64,000 bases of DNA, from assembly GCF_026745355.1 (NCBI RefSeq), contig NC_079207.1:15262150-15326149 (forward strand), in the 5' to 3' direction. The position numbers were made by a program, and so were the translations under genes. Origin of the DNA: Beta vulgaris subsp. vulgaris. Lineage: Eukaryota > Streptophyta > Magnoliopsida > Caryophyllales > Amaranthaceae. This document shows, piece after piece, positions 32,597-44,017 of this stretch (positions are counted from its first letter, which is position 1; each line of letters starts with the position of its first letter). The notes beneath the pieces are model-generated. The model saw only the letters and a program-made list of their open reading frames with translations, made no database searches and was not told the DNA's origin.

Positions 32597-35242
32597 CACA
32601 ACAAGAATCCGCCTTTTTAGCGTATGAATTTAGCGTCCGACAGTATAAGTGAACGGTAAATTCAAAATTAGCGTATGATATATGACAGACGCAAATTAGC
32701 GTCTGCTTTCTTATATTTTAGCGTCCGTTCTTGTAAACAAACGCTAATTAGCGTCTGTTTACAAAAACGGACTCTAATTAGCGTCCGTTAAGTAAATTAG
32801 CGTCCGTTTGGCAGACGCTAATTTATTGGTCTTACCAAAATCATTTGACCAAACCGTCCAATTGTCCATAACCCTAAATAAGAAATAAAATCCTCTCACT
32901 CAATTCTTTCTCTCACTCAATTCTTTCCTCTGTCTAACTCTTCATCGCCCTCAAAACTATTCATTTTCCTCAAAAAAAATTGTGGTTTTGGTTATTTCTC
33001 TCGTTTAGATCTGGTATTTTTGCTCAGTTGAATTGGTTGTGGTTAGGGTTTTGTTCAGTTGGTTGCATCATCGCCGCTTCTGTCTCTGAGCATCATCGCC
33101 GTCTTCAAGCATCACCGCCGCTTCTTTATCGGGTATATTATATTTTATTTTTAATTGTCGTTTGAATTTTCATTTTTGGATTTTCAGTTTTTCGATTTTC
33201 ATTTTTCAATTTTTGTTTCTGAATTTTCGTTTTTGGATTTTCGTTTTTCAATTTTCAATTTTTTAACTTTCGCTTTTTAAATTTTCAGTTTCTTAATTTT
33301 CGTTTTTTGAATTTTCATTTTTGGTTTTAAATTTTCAGTTTTTGAATTATCGCTTTATAGATTTTTAGTTTTTGAATTTTTGTTTTCAATTTTCGTTTTT
33401 TTATCTTCATTTTCGCTGTTGTTTTGGTTTGGGTTTTTGGATCTGTTGTTTTGGTTTGGGTGGGTCTTTTCATGGGGTTGTTCGGGGAGGGTGGTGCTTT
33501 CCGTCTCGTGTGGGCTTTGGGTTCGTGGGTGGTTTGGGTATTTGGGGTTAGGGTTTCGCATTTTGGGTTGGGTTTGGGGGTTTTCGAGCGCGGTGGGTCT
33601 GGGGCCTGGGGTCTTGGGTTAGGGACGGCGGGAATTCGAGTAATAAGCGACAATCTACAATTCCCAATCACATTGTAATGTTTTGGTATCTAGAAGAGAT
33701 ATTTTTTATAGTTTACTCATCTTTGGTATCACCCTTCCGCTTAATATTAGCTATAGTATCTAATTCTACTTGTTTGTTTATTTGCTTAAAACTTGTTGTG
33801 ATTGTTAACCATAGATTCAAGTATGACGAGGATGCTGATGACTCGTAAATGCATGTTGATGTTTAAGCTTAAATTAATGTTATATTGATTGATTTTGATT
33901 TGGCTTTGGTTGTTTGATATATTATTAGAAAAGACTTGTGATGGAGAATGAGATGAGCCCGCTTAGGCTCCCTCTTCCGTTCAAAACTAGCAAACAAGTA
34001 AGTTTGAATTTGCTCAAGTCGCGAATTCCTTGTTTAGCATTTATCATTTTATACGAACGTGGCTAATCTGTTTATGACGAAACCTACTACACTTTGGCAT
34101 ACAGTAACCAAATGTTAGAGAATTTCATTATTGTACATGAGTTGTGCTGTAGTAGCATATGGAGTCGTGGGATTATTTTGATAATTTTAAGAATGATATT
34201 GGTACGAGTTAAGTATCAAAATGTTTTAAGTGTGAATTAAACAGATCTTGACTGGCATATGGAGACGGGCATAGACAGGGGAATCTATCGGTTTGATCAG
34301 GTTGGGTTGTTGTGAAAATTCAAAATTGTGGTATAACATAGTCAATGCATCATCACCAAGACATCAACCCCAATTCTTTCTCCTCGTTTCTTCATCACAC
34401 TCAATTTGTTTAAGCTGATCCGAGTTGGCTTGTTGCTTTTCATTTTTTGTTTGTTTCTGTTTTATGTGTGATTATAATTAAGGAATCAGTTATATTGGTG
34501 ATGAAAAGTTTACTCGGTTTGGTTTTTCGTGGATTTAGTTGCTTATTAAATGGGAAGTTTTGATTTGTTTTGTTGTTGTGGTGATTTGTGAATTTTGGTG
34601 TAGAAATGATTAACAGCAATGTAAATGGTTTTAGTTGTTGAATGGAAAATATAAGCAGGTTTTTGGTTGGGTAGGGTGGGGTTTGTGGTTATGGGTGGGT
34701 GGTTTTAGTGTGGGGTTGGGTGGATTTTGAAGGGTGGTGGTGGGCAGTTCGTGTGGGTCTAGGTGGGTCAGTCACTTAATTGGGGGTGCTAAAAAATTTT
34801 ATTTTATTTTTTTCTGTTTCTAATTGTGATTTTTTTACTTTTGCAGGTTTGTTTGAGTTTGATAGGATGACTTTGGAAAGGCTGAAGATTGAAGATTTGT
34901 ATATTGAAGAAGAAATGATTTCTTTCTAATGTACTAGATAGATTTTTTTTGTTATTATTTATTTAAGGTTGAAAATTATTCACAAATTTTAATTTATCAT
35001 TTCTATAATAATAATTATAATTTTTGCTCTAAATTTGCATTATTATAATGATAGTGACAAGTCTGACCCAACACAATAACCAAGTAAAAGTGGTTACTGA
35101 CAAGTCTCAACATTGCACCATACAAATACAAGCTTGGAACATTACATTTGAAAAAAGAAAACAGAGAATTACCGTATGGGGTCTGACTCTAAAATCGGAC
35201 GCTAATTAGTGTCTGGGGTCTGACTCTAAAATCGGACGCTAA
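32597..35242. mobile_element. Truncated CACTA-like element with TTAGCGTCC subterminal words
   Basis: Starts CACAACAAGAA, close to a CACTA terminus. The first 230 bp hold many copies of TTAGCGTCC/CTAATTAGCGTC in both orientations, and the last 80 bp repeat GGACGCTAATTAG. Between them is a TTTTCGTTTTTGAATTTTC simple-repeat field (33160-33410), a G-rich stretch, and a 22-codon open frame ending ATGATTTCTTTCTAA near 34900. No transposase. The right terminus is missing and the flank is ankyrin sequence. Classification rests on subterminal word structure. Confidence 0.55.
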
Positions 35243-35413
35243 TTAGCTGCTAAAAAGCGCGGCAACCGGTTGAAGCATGTAGTCTCATACTTGGTGAGCC
35301 TACCGGAGGGTAAAGGGCTAAGGAAGAAGAAAGATGAAAACGGATTTACACCTTTGGATTTGGATAAAAGAAATAAAAATCGTGAAGTGGAAGAAGTTAC
35401 TAAAACAAGCTAA
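35243..35413 (+). pseudogene. Ankyrin gene fragment
   Basis: An open frame reads LAAKKRGNRLKHVVSYL, then KKKDENGFTPLDLD, VEEVTKTS and stop (TAA 35411-35413). It is clearly the same as the C-terminal end of the PGG-less ankyrin gene (AAKERGNKLKHIVSYL and KKKDENGFTCLELA), but on the opposite strand and only 57 codons long. The left edge abuts the CACTA-like element at a shared TTAG. It ends soon after VEEV, as the PGG-less gene does, so it comes from the same subfamily. Confidence 0.85.
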
Positions 35414-35632
35414 GCATGACAAAATAAAAAGGATCAACGGAAGTTGTGAAGTTGTGGGAGTATTATTCATTAAACCTTATACATGCAACATATAATTTAC
35501 TTTTCCCTGTGCTTCCTTATTTTAATTTGGGGTTGTATACATACCAATATATAGTAGTAACAATATCTAATTATTAATTATCTAGTATATATACACTACT
35601 CATGTATTTTTAGGTTGTATGTCGTTTCGTTT

Positions 35633-35700
<68 letters not shown>

Positions 35701-35851
35701 TGTTTTATGACCTATGCATGATAGAGGTTGTATCTCTTTCTTTTTCATCAATGCTTCAAATAATGTTCTCTTCTATAGTAGCAGATCTATCGATTCTAAA
35801 GATGTACCATATGTCCCCTCACCTACTTATGCTCTTAACAGCTAAGCTACT
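35414..35851. other. Flank with (AT)n microsatellite
   Basis: AT-rich spacer. A pure (AT)n tract of about 31 units covers about 35635-35698. The last bases, CTACT (35847-35851), are the insertion flank of the minus-strand Sirevirus. Confidence 0.7.
35635..35698. repeat. (AT)n microsatellite
   Basis: Uninterrupted alternating A and T for about 63 bases. Confidence 0.97.
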
Positions 35852-36299
35852 TGTTTGAACACAAGGTGACACCCAAGAGGAGGGGGTTGAATTGAGTGAC
35901 GAAATCTAATCGATTTTCGCAAAACTTCTTCTATGGCACTGTTCCACGCACTGTGTGAAATACTTGTAAATCTTTGATTTGAGTTTTTGCGAGAATTAAA
36001 ACGAAAACTATATGAAATAAATCACTCAAACACCAGATATAATGTGGTTCAATCTAACCTCTGAGATCTACGTCCACACGAACCAAACTCCTTTATTTGA
36101 ATCCTAAAATACCAACCTCTTGATACAATAAGACTCCCCCACTACTAACCCTAGTAGTGCACCCAAACACTTAACTCTAAGTGTTGCAACTCTTTATAAT
36201 TGTGAAATTACAGAAAGAAAAGATCCTCAAACATGCGCTTCTTATTGAAGCAATTTAGAGGACAATTACAAACATTGAATAGTTACTCAAACTAACTCG

Positions 36300-36325
36300 A
36301 ACAGTGCTATACTATGTGCCTTAGG
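36300..36325 (-). repeat. 12-bp word dimer, LTR site A (reverse copy)
   Basis: Read on the minus strand: GGCACATAGTAT and AGCACTGTTCGA, aligned with 2823-2846 of the forward element. The other LTR has a decayed version at 62783-62807. Confidence 0.65.
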
Positions 36326-36400
36326 AAATTGTTTGCAGTTCTTAGTATCTCTGATTTTTCTCTCTCTGAAAACATGAATTCTAAAACTGAATTATAATGC

Positions 36401-36408
36401 CTTTTATA
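36401..36408 (-). promoter_or_regulatory. TATA box of the reverse Sirevirus 3' LTR
   Basis: TATAAAAG on the minus strand. The 5' LTR of this element has lost the corresponding region. Confidence 0.55.
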
Positions 36409-36870
36409 GTATATGGACTAGTCGAAAATTCTTCAAAAAATGTTTATTATTTACTCCTTAATTTAAGGGATAAAACCTTTTCTTTTTAGAAAATAAACTT
36501 TATCCATTTCATATTTATCTTCAATTGTAAAAAGATAAGTTTTCCTTAAATCAATATTTATCTATATCTTGAATAACCAATGGATTTTCTTTTTATCTCA
36601 TACTCTTTTATTATCTCAAAAACACTTTTTGAAAATCTTATTTTTATAAAACATTTTAACTCGGTTTTTACTAAACACACGTTTCAATGAAAATTCTTTT
36701 ATAAAACGTTTTTATTAAACCTTTATCATTTTTAATAAACTTGCTTCTCGAATTTCAATTTCCTTTTATATAGATATACAAAATTAATATTGCGATTATG
36801 GGTAGAAACCGTAAAAAGCTCTCTAGGCGCACGTTAAGGTAATCTACTAACGTGCACCTCCCTGAGCTCC

Positions 36871-37875
36871 ATGGGGAGAAAGAAGAAGGCAATGACGCCG
36901 ATTCCAAGTACGCCGGGACCGGAAAAACCTGGAGATGAACCTTGTAGTAACGAAGTTGAGAACCAAGCACCTACTGGGAATGTTATTAATGAAATAGTAA
37001 CTTCCATTAACCCTGAAAATCCGCCATTAATGGAGAGCTCGAAAACAGTGGAGAATGAGGCGATGCTAAAATGGAAAACATTCATAGCACAGAGTAGAAT
37101 CTCTTATAAAGGTATGAGCCTCAAATACATTGCTCCTGTAGTTTTGAATGGTTCCTCTGTTGCGAAACTTGATAAAGATGAGGTGACTAAACCGAGTGAA
37201 ATATGGATTAACTCCCTCATAGTATATGTTATTGGACAATCTCCTACAATAACAGCTATGACAACCTATATTTGAACACATTGAAATGTTGATGCTGAAC
37301 CCAAAATATTCAAACATGAAGAGGGATATTTTATGGTGAAACTTGAATCTGGGTCTGAGAGAGATGTCATCTTGTTTGCTGGACCTCATCTGTTCTATGG
37401 AAAACCAGTCATAGTTAAATAATGGGTGCCTAGTTTTAACTTTCATAGTGAAGTTTTGAGAATCATTCCTATTTGGGTTAAGTTGCCTAACCTACCCTTG
37501 CACTACTGGAATAGTGATTCTCTTATTAGGATTGGTAGCCTTTTAGGAATGCCCGTGTATGCGGATGAATGTACCTCTAAGGCTTTAAGAGTATCCTTTT
37601 CTAGGATACTTATTGAAATGGATGTTACGCAGAATATTCCTAATGAGATAGAGATTGAAGAACCTAATGGTGCCACTTTCAAACAGATTGTGACTTATGA
37701 CTGGCTTCCCCCTTACTGCAAAAAATGTCTCAAGGTGGGTCATAATTATGAAGTCCCTGTGGGTAAACCTAAGAGTATGCCTAAGCCAGTGCAGAAGTGG
37801 GTGCCAAAAGTCCAAGCGATGGCTGAAAAAGGGCATATGTTACAGAACAAAATGCTCCTATTTGTGATCCTCTAG
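36871..37875 (+). pseudogene. LINE ORF1 (DUF4283-like, zinc knuckle)
   Basis: Starts MGRKKKAMTPIPSTPG. A Pro/Glu-rich leader is followed by WKTFIAQSRISYKGMSLKY, the usual start of the plant LINE ORF1 RNA-binding domain (DUF4283 type), then LRIIPIWVKLPNLPLHYW and a knuckle-like YCKKCLKVGHN whose last Cys appears lost. Two in-frame stops (TGA at 37273 and TAA at 37420) interrupt it. ORF1 proteins bind LINE RNA. Confidence 0.8.
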
Positions 37876-38152
37876 TACTAGTGGATCTTAGTGAACCTAT
37901 TGTGGTTCCTGGTGATCCTAGTATTGTTGTAGATCTAAGTAGTGAGACTACACCTGTAACTACCCCTAATATACATCACTCAGCTACTAAAGAGAATGAT
38001 GAGGAAGGAGTATGAAAAGTGGTTACTAGGAAATCTAAGGATAAGGGGAAGCAGACTGATTACCAAGCTGCCAAGGCTGTTTATTTCCATCAAAGTGGAC
38101 AGAACTCAGGTGCTCCTGGGGGTGCTAAGGGACCTAACCCTTATTTGTCTTG

Positions 38153-41100
38153 ATGATTATTACAACTTGAAATGTGAGAGGGCTGAATGACCCTCTTAAG
38201 CAGAAAGAAGTTAAAAGCTTCTTCAATAAATTTCACATTAGTTGCATCGCTTTGTATGAGACAAGAGTTAGAAGAAACAATGTTGATAAAGTCAGGAAAA
38301 GGTTTGGGGTAGATTGGAAATGGGAGTATAATAATGATTACTCTCTTAGGGGAAGAATCTGGTTCGGATGGAAACCAGGTGAAGTCAAACCTCGGGGGGT
38401 TTCTAAAACTGAACAGGTAGTCTTCATGAATGTTGAAAATCTGATAGGAAGTATATATTCAGTTTCATATAGCTGTTGTTTATGGCCTGCACACTATTCA
38501 TGATAGAAAGAATCTCTGGAGAGAGTTATTGCACCATACTTCTGAGTGTCATACTTCTCTTATTCTCATAGGGGACTATAATGTTGTCTCCCATGCTCAG
38601 GATAGGCTAAATGGTGCTCCAATTACAAATCATAAAACTCAAGATTTTGTAGACTTTATCATGGAAGGGCATGTAATGGAAGCTCCTAGTAGTGGCTTGT
38701 ACTACTCATGGTCTAATAATTGTATTGGACCTGATAGAGTATCTAGCAGAATTGATACGACTTTTGTAAATGAGGAGTGGAGCTGTAAATATCCGGAAGT
38801 TCAGGTGAAATATCTCCCTTGTGGGATATCAGATCATACTCCTCTTTTGATTGATCATGGAGGAAATGAAACTGGAGGAGGGAGGTCCTTTAAGTTTCAT
38901 AATATACTTGTAGAACATGAGCAATTCCTTGATATTGTGAGTGTAGCTTGGCATTTCTCTACTGGGGAACATTATATGCAGAAGGTATGGAAAAAGATGA
39001 TGGCAGTAAAGATGGCAATGAAAGACCTTCATTGATCTAGATCTTTCTCCAATGCATGGCTAAATGTTGATGAGTACATGCAAAGGCTAACTTGCCTTCA
39101 AACCCACCCTGATATTCAGCATAATGATCAACTCAAATGGAAGAAAGGGAAACTTATAAACAGTACAGATACTGGAGTAGAATTGATGATAGCATCTTGA
39201 AGCAAAAGGCAAGAATTGATTGGCTCACTCATGGTGACACTAACTCCAGGCTTTTCTTCACTGCTGCAAAGGTTAGAAAAGCTAAAAATAATGTTATACT
39301 CCTTTATAGTGAGCAAGGAGCCCGGTTAACAAAGCCACAGGAGATTCAAGGAGAGCTTGTTGGGTTCTATAGAAACCTCTTAGGGTTTGCTGCTCCTATG
39401 TTACAAGCTATTGATTTGCAGACTGTAAGAACAGGCCCAAGACTTAGCACAACTGCAAGTTTAAGGTTGTTGCTGCCATTACTAATCAAAAAATTGATAG
39501 TGCTTTGAACAACATTAAAGATACTAAAGCTCCAGGGATTGATGGGTTCAATTCTTTCTTCTATAAGAAAAGTTGGCATATAATCAAGGATGATGTTTAT
39601 AGAGCAGTGCATGAGTTTTTTGAGAAAGCCAAGATCCATAAACCTATTAATGCTACTATTATCACTCTTATTCCTGAAATTGAGAATGCTACTAGGGCTA
39701 AGGAGTTTATACCTATAGCATGTTGCACTGTTATGTATAAAATAATCTCTAAGATTATTACAAAAAGACTGCAAGGAGTAATCAGTGAAGTGGTTGATGA
39801 TTCACAATCAGGATTCATGCCAGATAGGCACATTTCTAAAAACATTCTCCTTGCTACTGAGCTGATAAGGGGGTATAACAGGAAGGGTTTGTCACCTAGA
39901 TGCTGCCTTAAAGTTGACATTAAAAAGGCTTATGATTTAGTGGAGTGGCCTTTCTTACATAGCATGCTAGATGAACTGGGTTTCCCTAGCAAATTTACTA
40001 GCTGGATCATGGCTTGTGTCAAAGTGTAAGTTACTCTATTTTAGTCAATGGGAGACCTTCTACTCCATTTAATGCTAGGAAGGGTCTGAGGCAAGGAGTC
40101 CCTCTTTCTCCCTTCCTCTTTGCCCTTAGCATGGAGTACCTAAGCAGGTGCCTGGGAGAGCTCAGCAATAACCCAGACTTCAACTTTCATCGCAAGTGTG
40201 AAAGAATACAACTGACTCATTTGATGTTTGCAGATGATCTGCTTCTATTCTGTAGAGCAGATCATAGTTCAGTGTCTAAGATTTGCACTGCTGTTGAGAA
40301 ATTTTATGCTGCTTCAGGTCCTCATGTAAGACCTGAGAAGAGTAATATCTATTTGGCTGGAGTAAGTCCTGAGGAAGCTACAAATCTGCTGAGGTTAGTA
40401 ATATGAATCTTGGCACTCTCCCATTCAGGTATCTGGGGATACCTCTGAGTGGAAAGAAGCTCACATACTCTCAGTGTAAACCACTAATTGAGAGAATCAC
40501 AGCTAGAGCCCAGGGTTAGATTGCCAAACTACTTTCTTATGCTGGTTGACTCCAACTGGTTAGGAGTATGCAAAACTACTGGGGGCATATATTTCCCTTA
40601 CTAAAGAAGGTGATTAAAGTTGTTGAGGGTATTTGCAGAAGATTTTTATGGACTGGGAATACTATTGACTCCAAAAAAGCTCCTATAGCTTGGAATAAAT
40701 TCTATGAGCCTAAATCATGTGGAGGATGGAATCTGATCAACATGTCTCTGTGGAACAAAGCAGCTCTGCTCAAGCTTTTGTGGACTATTGCATTCAAAAC
40801 AGATGGATTGTGGGTGAAATGGGTGCATGCCTACTATATTAAAAGACTCACCTACTCAACTGTGAGCATACATCACTTCCAATTCTTCTTGGCTGTTAAT
40901 GAAGATTATAGACCCTAGAGATACTCTGAACCTTTTGGGTGGTTGGAATGTCATCAGTAAAGATGGCAAGATCAGTATCAGACAAGCCTATAAAATGCTA
41001 CAGGGAGAGACTCAAAGTGTCACATGGAAGAGACTAATCTGTAACAACCATGCTTTTCCTAAAAGCAAGTTTATCCTATGGTTGGCATTACATAATAGAC

Positions 41101-41426
41101 TTGCTACCACTGATAGGTTAAGCAAGTGGAATGTTCCTTATAGAATTACTTGTAGCCTCTGTGATGGGGCTGATGAAAGTGTTCAACACTTGTTTTTTGC
41201 TTGCTCTTATGCAGCCAATATCTGGAGCAGGGTTGGTCATATCATACAAGTAGCATGTCAGGGTGATGCTTTTGAGCATAAGTGTAACAATGCCATTGCT
41301 AAAGCAAGAGGTAGCACTAGACAGGCCAAGCTCTACACTATGTCTATGTGTTTCACTGAAATAGTTTATGCTGTGCGGACTCAGCGAAATAACAATTTGT
41401 TCAATGGGCGGGAGTTGTGTAGATAG
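38153..41426 (+). pseudogene. LINE ORF2: endonuclease, reverse transcriptase, zf-RVT
   Basis: Domains in order: apurinic-type endonuclease (NVRGLNDPLKQ, the metal Glu in ALYETRV, GDYN at about 38572, SDHTPL at about 38830), RT (APGIDGFNSFFYKKSW, SGFMPDRHISKNILLA, KVDIKKAYD, GLRQGVPLSPFLF, FADDLLLF near 40230), and a zf-RVT (CSLCDGADESVQHLFFAC). A TGA at 38168 lies where Trp is expected in the first motif. Frameshifts lie near 38500, 39030, 39490, 40020, 40400 and 40890. There is no RNase H after zf-RVT. Confidence 0.88.
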
Positions 41427-41685
41427 CAGTCAAGTTGTTAAAGATATTATCTTTAGGGTTGCTTGTTTATGTAAAGAGGATGATAGAAAATGGTTAGTCT
41501 ACTAAGCCTTCTGTTTTGGGCTTACTATAGTCATTTTGTTATGGTATTGTTGTTGGCTTCCCTCTTGTAGAGCCTGTTCTACTGAGGTTGTCTTCCAGTG
41601 ACTGGTTGTAACCTTTACCATTTTTTTTTGGTAGTCAATAACAACTTTGAATTGCCAAAAAAAAAATATATATATACAAAATTAA

Positions 41686-41966
41686 CATAATTATTTATTT
41701 CCTTAACTCTATGAAAATAATAATAATTATACAAATTTTATACTTTTATATTTAGCACATAATATATCACCTAATTAATTCAAGTACATTACACTTTGCA
41801 TAAAGTCACTACACTTTGGAATATAAACTTGGACTTCAATCTTGATTCTTCATTCTTCAAAGTCTTCATTTATTTATTCCTTTCTCAACCATCTGTTACA
41901 AATTTTCATACTATAACATATTATATTATTTTTCATCATGAAAACTTAACATGCACATGCACAACA
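41686..41966 (-). repeat. 3' LTR of reverse Sirevirus, proximal part
   Basis: Continuation after the LINE, ending CACAACA at 41966 next to the PPT. Sequence around 41800-41830 matches the truncated 5' LTR at 63170-63206. Confidence 0.85.
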
Positions 41967-42300
41967 AATTCCCCTTTTTGATGATGACAAACCCTAAATA
42001 TAATAATGTCAAATCATCATTTTCCCCCCCTCAATGTATGCATTCCCCCTTAATATATGCATCTATAATTCTTATTTTTATTCCCTTATCATGCATTCAT
42101 ACATTAGATTAATAGCATCGATTTTTCAATACCACCACATGCTCATATATTATTTTTAATCCACTTATCATAACACGAGATATCTTACTGACACAAGTAG
42201 GATATTATATGTCCCTTTTCCCCTTTTGGCATCTTCAAAAAAGCACTAAAAGATAAAAAACATCCACACAGTCATAACATTTCAAAATAAAACCAATTGC
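41967..42300 (-). other. Polypurine tract cluster of the reverse Sirevirus
   Basis: Several AGGGGGAA-type tracts on the minus strand (near 41969-41979, 42024-42035, 42050-42056, 42213-42226), the same layout as in the forward copy. No coding region here. Confidence 0.75.
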
Positions 42301-42574
42301 TCAACCAAGCTAGCTAGGGATGCTGGTGCTACAATCATTACCAATTCACAATCAACATTAATATCCAAAAAAAAAAAAACAATCATAAAGTATCACAAAA
42401 ACACCTTTTAAAACCGACAAGTTTAGCAAAAACTACAAGACTAGTCAAATTCACAATACAACCAAGATCAAGGTGGGGTTGGTTTGAGAAGTAGAGAGAG
42501 AGCAGACATGAGCTGTCTGTGCTGCTGCGCCGCAAGCGTATCACGTGCTCGCCCACGTGCCAGTATTGTTGGAG

Positions 42575-43745
42575 TTATTGTTTCTTCACATGGCCAACCT
42601 CTTCTTGCATCTTAAGACATCCCACCCAAGCTTCTTTAGGTTGAAACCCCAAAAAAATTTTCTTTAGCAACTCCCCTCCCACGACACACAGTTTCATACG
42701 GCTTAACATCCCGTTGCTCATAATATCCCGGCAAGCAACTCCCTTAGAAGTGGGAGTCAATACATCAAAGGCCCTAAAAATTCGAGTGAGCCATATACCA
42801 TAAGGGTAGAAGTGAGGGGAAGTAGACACATGCTTCATATGAAGCAGGATAAGGTGAGGAAGACTAATTGGATTGCCATGGGATAATAACCACATTAACA
42901 CTTGTACCATTATTAGACAATCCCCACGATTTTAAATTCAGGGAAGAAGAGTTTTGGTGACTAAACTTCTAAGAAGTTTATTCTTGGTCGAAAGAAGCGA
43001 GGCCGGAAAAATTTGTGCTTGGGGCAACGGATGGTCCAAAATAGTGCGAGTAATAGTAGCGTGGTCTACGCCATCTACAAAAGGCCAATTTTGTGATTTA
43101 TAATCTGAAAAGCCTACATACGGAACTCCTAAAATCTGAGCAAAATTGTCAAACCCTATGAATTTCTATTCATTTAAAGTAGCCGTAAGATCCAAATCAT
43201 CAGTACAACAAGATTGATAAAACTCCTTGACCTCTAATTCATAAAGAGCATCATTAAAAGAAAGCAATTGTAACCAACCTTGAGTTTGAAGAGAGTCGAA
43301 CAAAAAATTAAATTCTGGCTTAGATATCCAGGATTCCGGGAAAACGCGTCCGGATAGAACTTTAATTCCGGTAGAGGAGGCAGAAGAGCGTGTCATTTGG
43401 AATTTGATGGGGCAGAGGAAGACGAACCTGTAGCAGCAGAAGGTTGTCATTTTCGGGTTGAGGGCGTTCCGGCAGACACAACAGAGGGTGACGGTGGTGG
43501 CGTTGGTGCCGGAGTTTGCGGGTGGAGGGTTTTCGAACATATGGTTTTTTGGGTGGGGGTTTTGAGACGGTTGTTTTTGTCCGTTTGAGGGGTTTTGAAA
43601 AAGAAGGCGGAGGAGGAGGAGTTGCTTTTGGGGGAGAAGGAGTTGGAGACGGCGGTGATGAAACAGAAGAAGAGAATGAAGGGGGTGTCGCCGGTTGAGC
43701 GTCAGTGGGCTTTTTGAAAAACCGGCGAGTGGTTTTCCTTCCCAT
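42575..43745 (-). pseudogene. Sirevirus envelope-like ORF (reverse copy)
   Basis: Homologue of the ORF at 9052-10374: starts MGRKTTRRFFKKPTDA at 43745, then a Pro/Ser-rich region, VLSGRVFPESWISKPEF, FYQSCC, and a C-terminal part with WLLSHGNPISLPHL and YPYGIWLTRIF. At least three frames and an internal stop near 43166. A CACTA element sits 57 bases upstream of the start. Confidence 0.75.
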
Positions 43746-44017
43746 GGTTAGGGTTTGTGAGTGAGGGAGAGAGAGAGTTGGAGGGAAGGAGGTGAAGGAG
43801 ACACTAGTAGAAAAAAACCCTCAAATGCTCCGGTTTTTTAGGCCATGAATGCCCCGTATTTGACGCGTAGTAGATGTCGCCCGAGCATTTGAGACTTTTA
43901 CAAATGCTCCAGTTGCAACCGGAGCATTTGTAACACAAATGCTCCAGTTTTATCTTAAAAACCGAAGCATTTATGTTACAAATGCTCCGATTTTTAAGAT
44001 AAAACCAGAGCATTTGA

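Larger units (their letters stand above)
35852..36787 (-). repeat. 3' LTR of reverse Sirevirus, distal part
   Basis: Begins TGTTTGAACACAAGG in + orientation (LTR end). Contains the word dimers at 35933 and 36300 and a TATA box (TATAAAAG on the minus strand, 36401-36408). Broken at 36787 by the LINE. Confidence 0.88.
36788..41665 (+). mobile_element. L1-type LINE inside the Sirevirus 3' LTR
   Basis: A 4.9-kb LINE ending in a short A tract (41657-41666), flanked by a roughly 20-bp duplication of LTR sequence ending ATACAAAATTAA (36768-36787 and 41666-41685, one mismatch). The other LTR shows the empty site near 63045-63070. It has ORF1 and ORF2 but no RNase H, unlike the LINE at 1-12555, so the two belong to different L1 groups. 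Confidence 0.9.

Noticed and set aside
33327..33678. Overlapping ORFs rich in Pro/Lys/Thr or Trp/Gly
   Set aside because: They arise from simple T-rich and G-rich sequence inside a CACTA-like element; no domain or splice support.
35619..35858. ORF encoding alternating Tyr and Ile
   Set aside because: It is the translation of the (AT)n microsatellite.
43824..44017. Regularly repeated short words that could suggest a CRISPR-like array
   Set aside because: The words alternate in orientation and lie at a CACTA end with proper termini and duplication; they are subterminal repeats.
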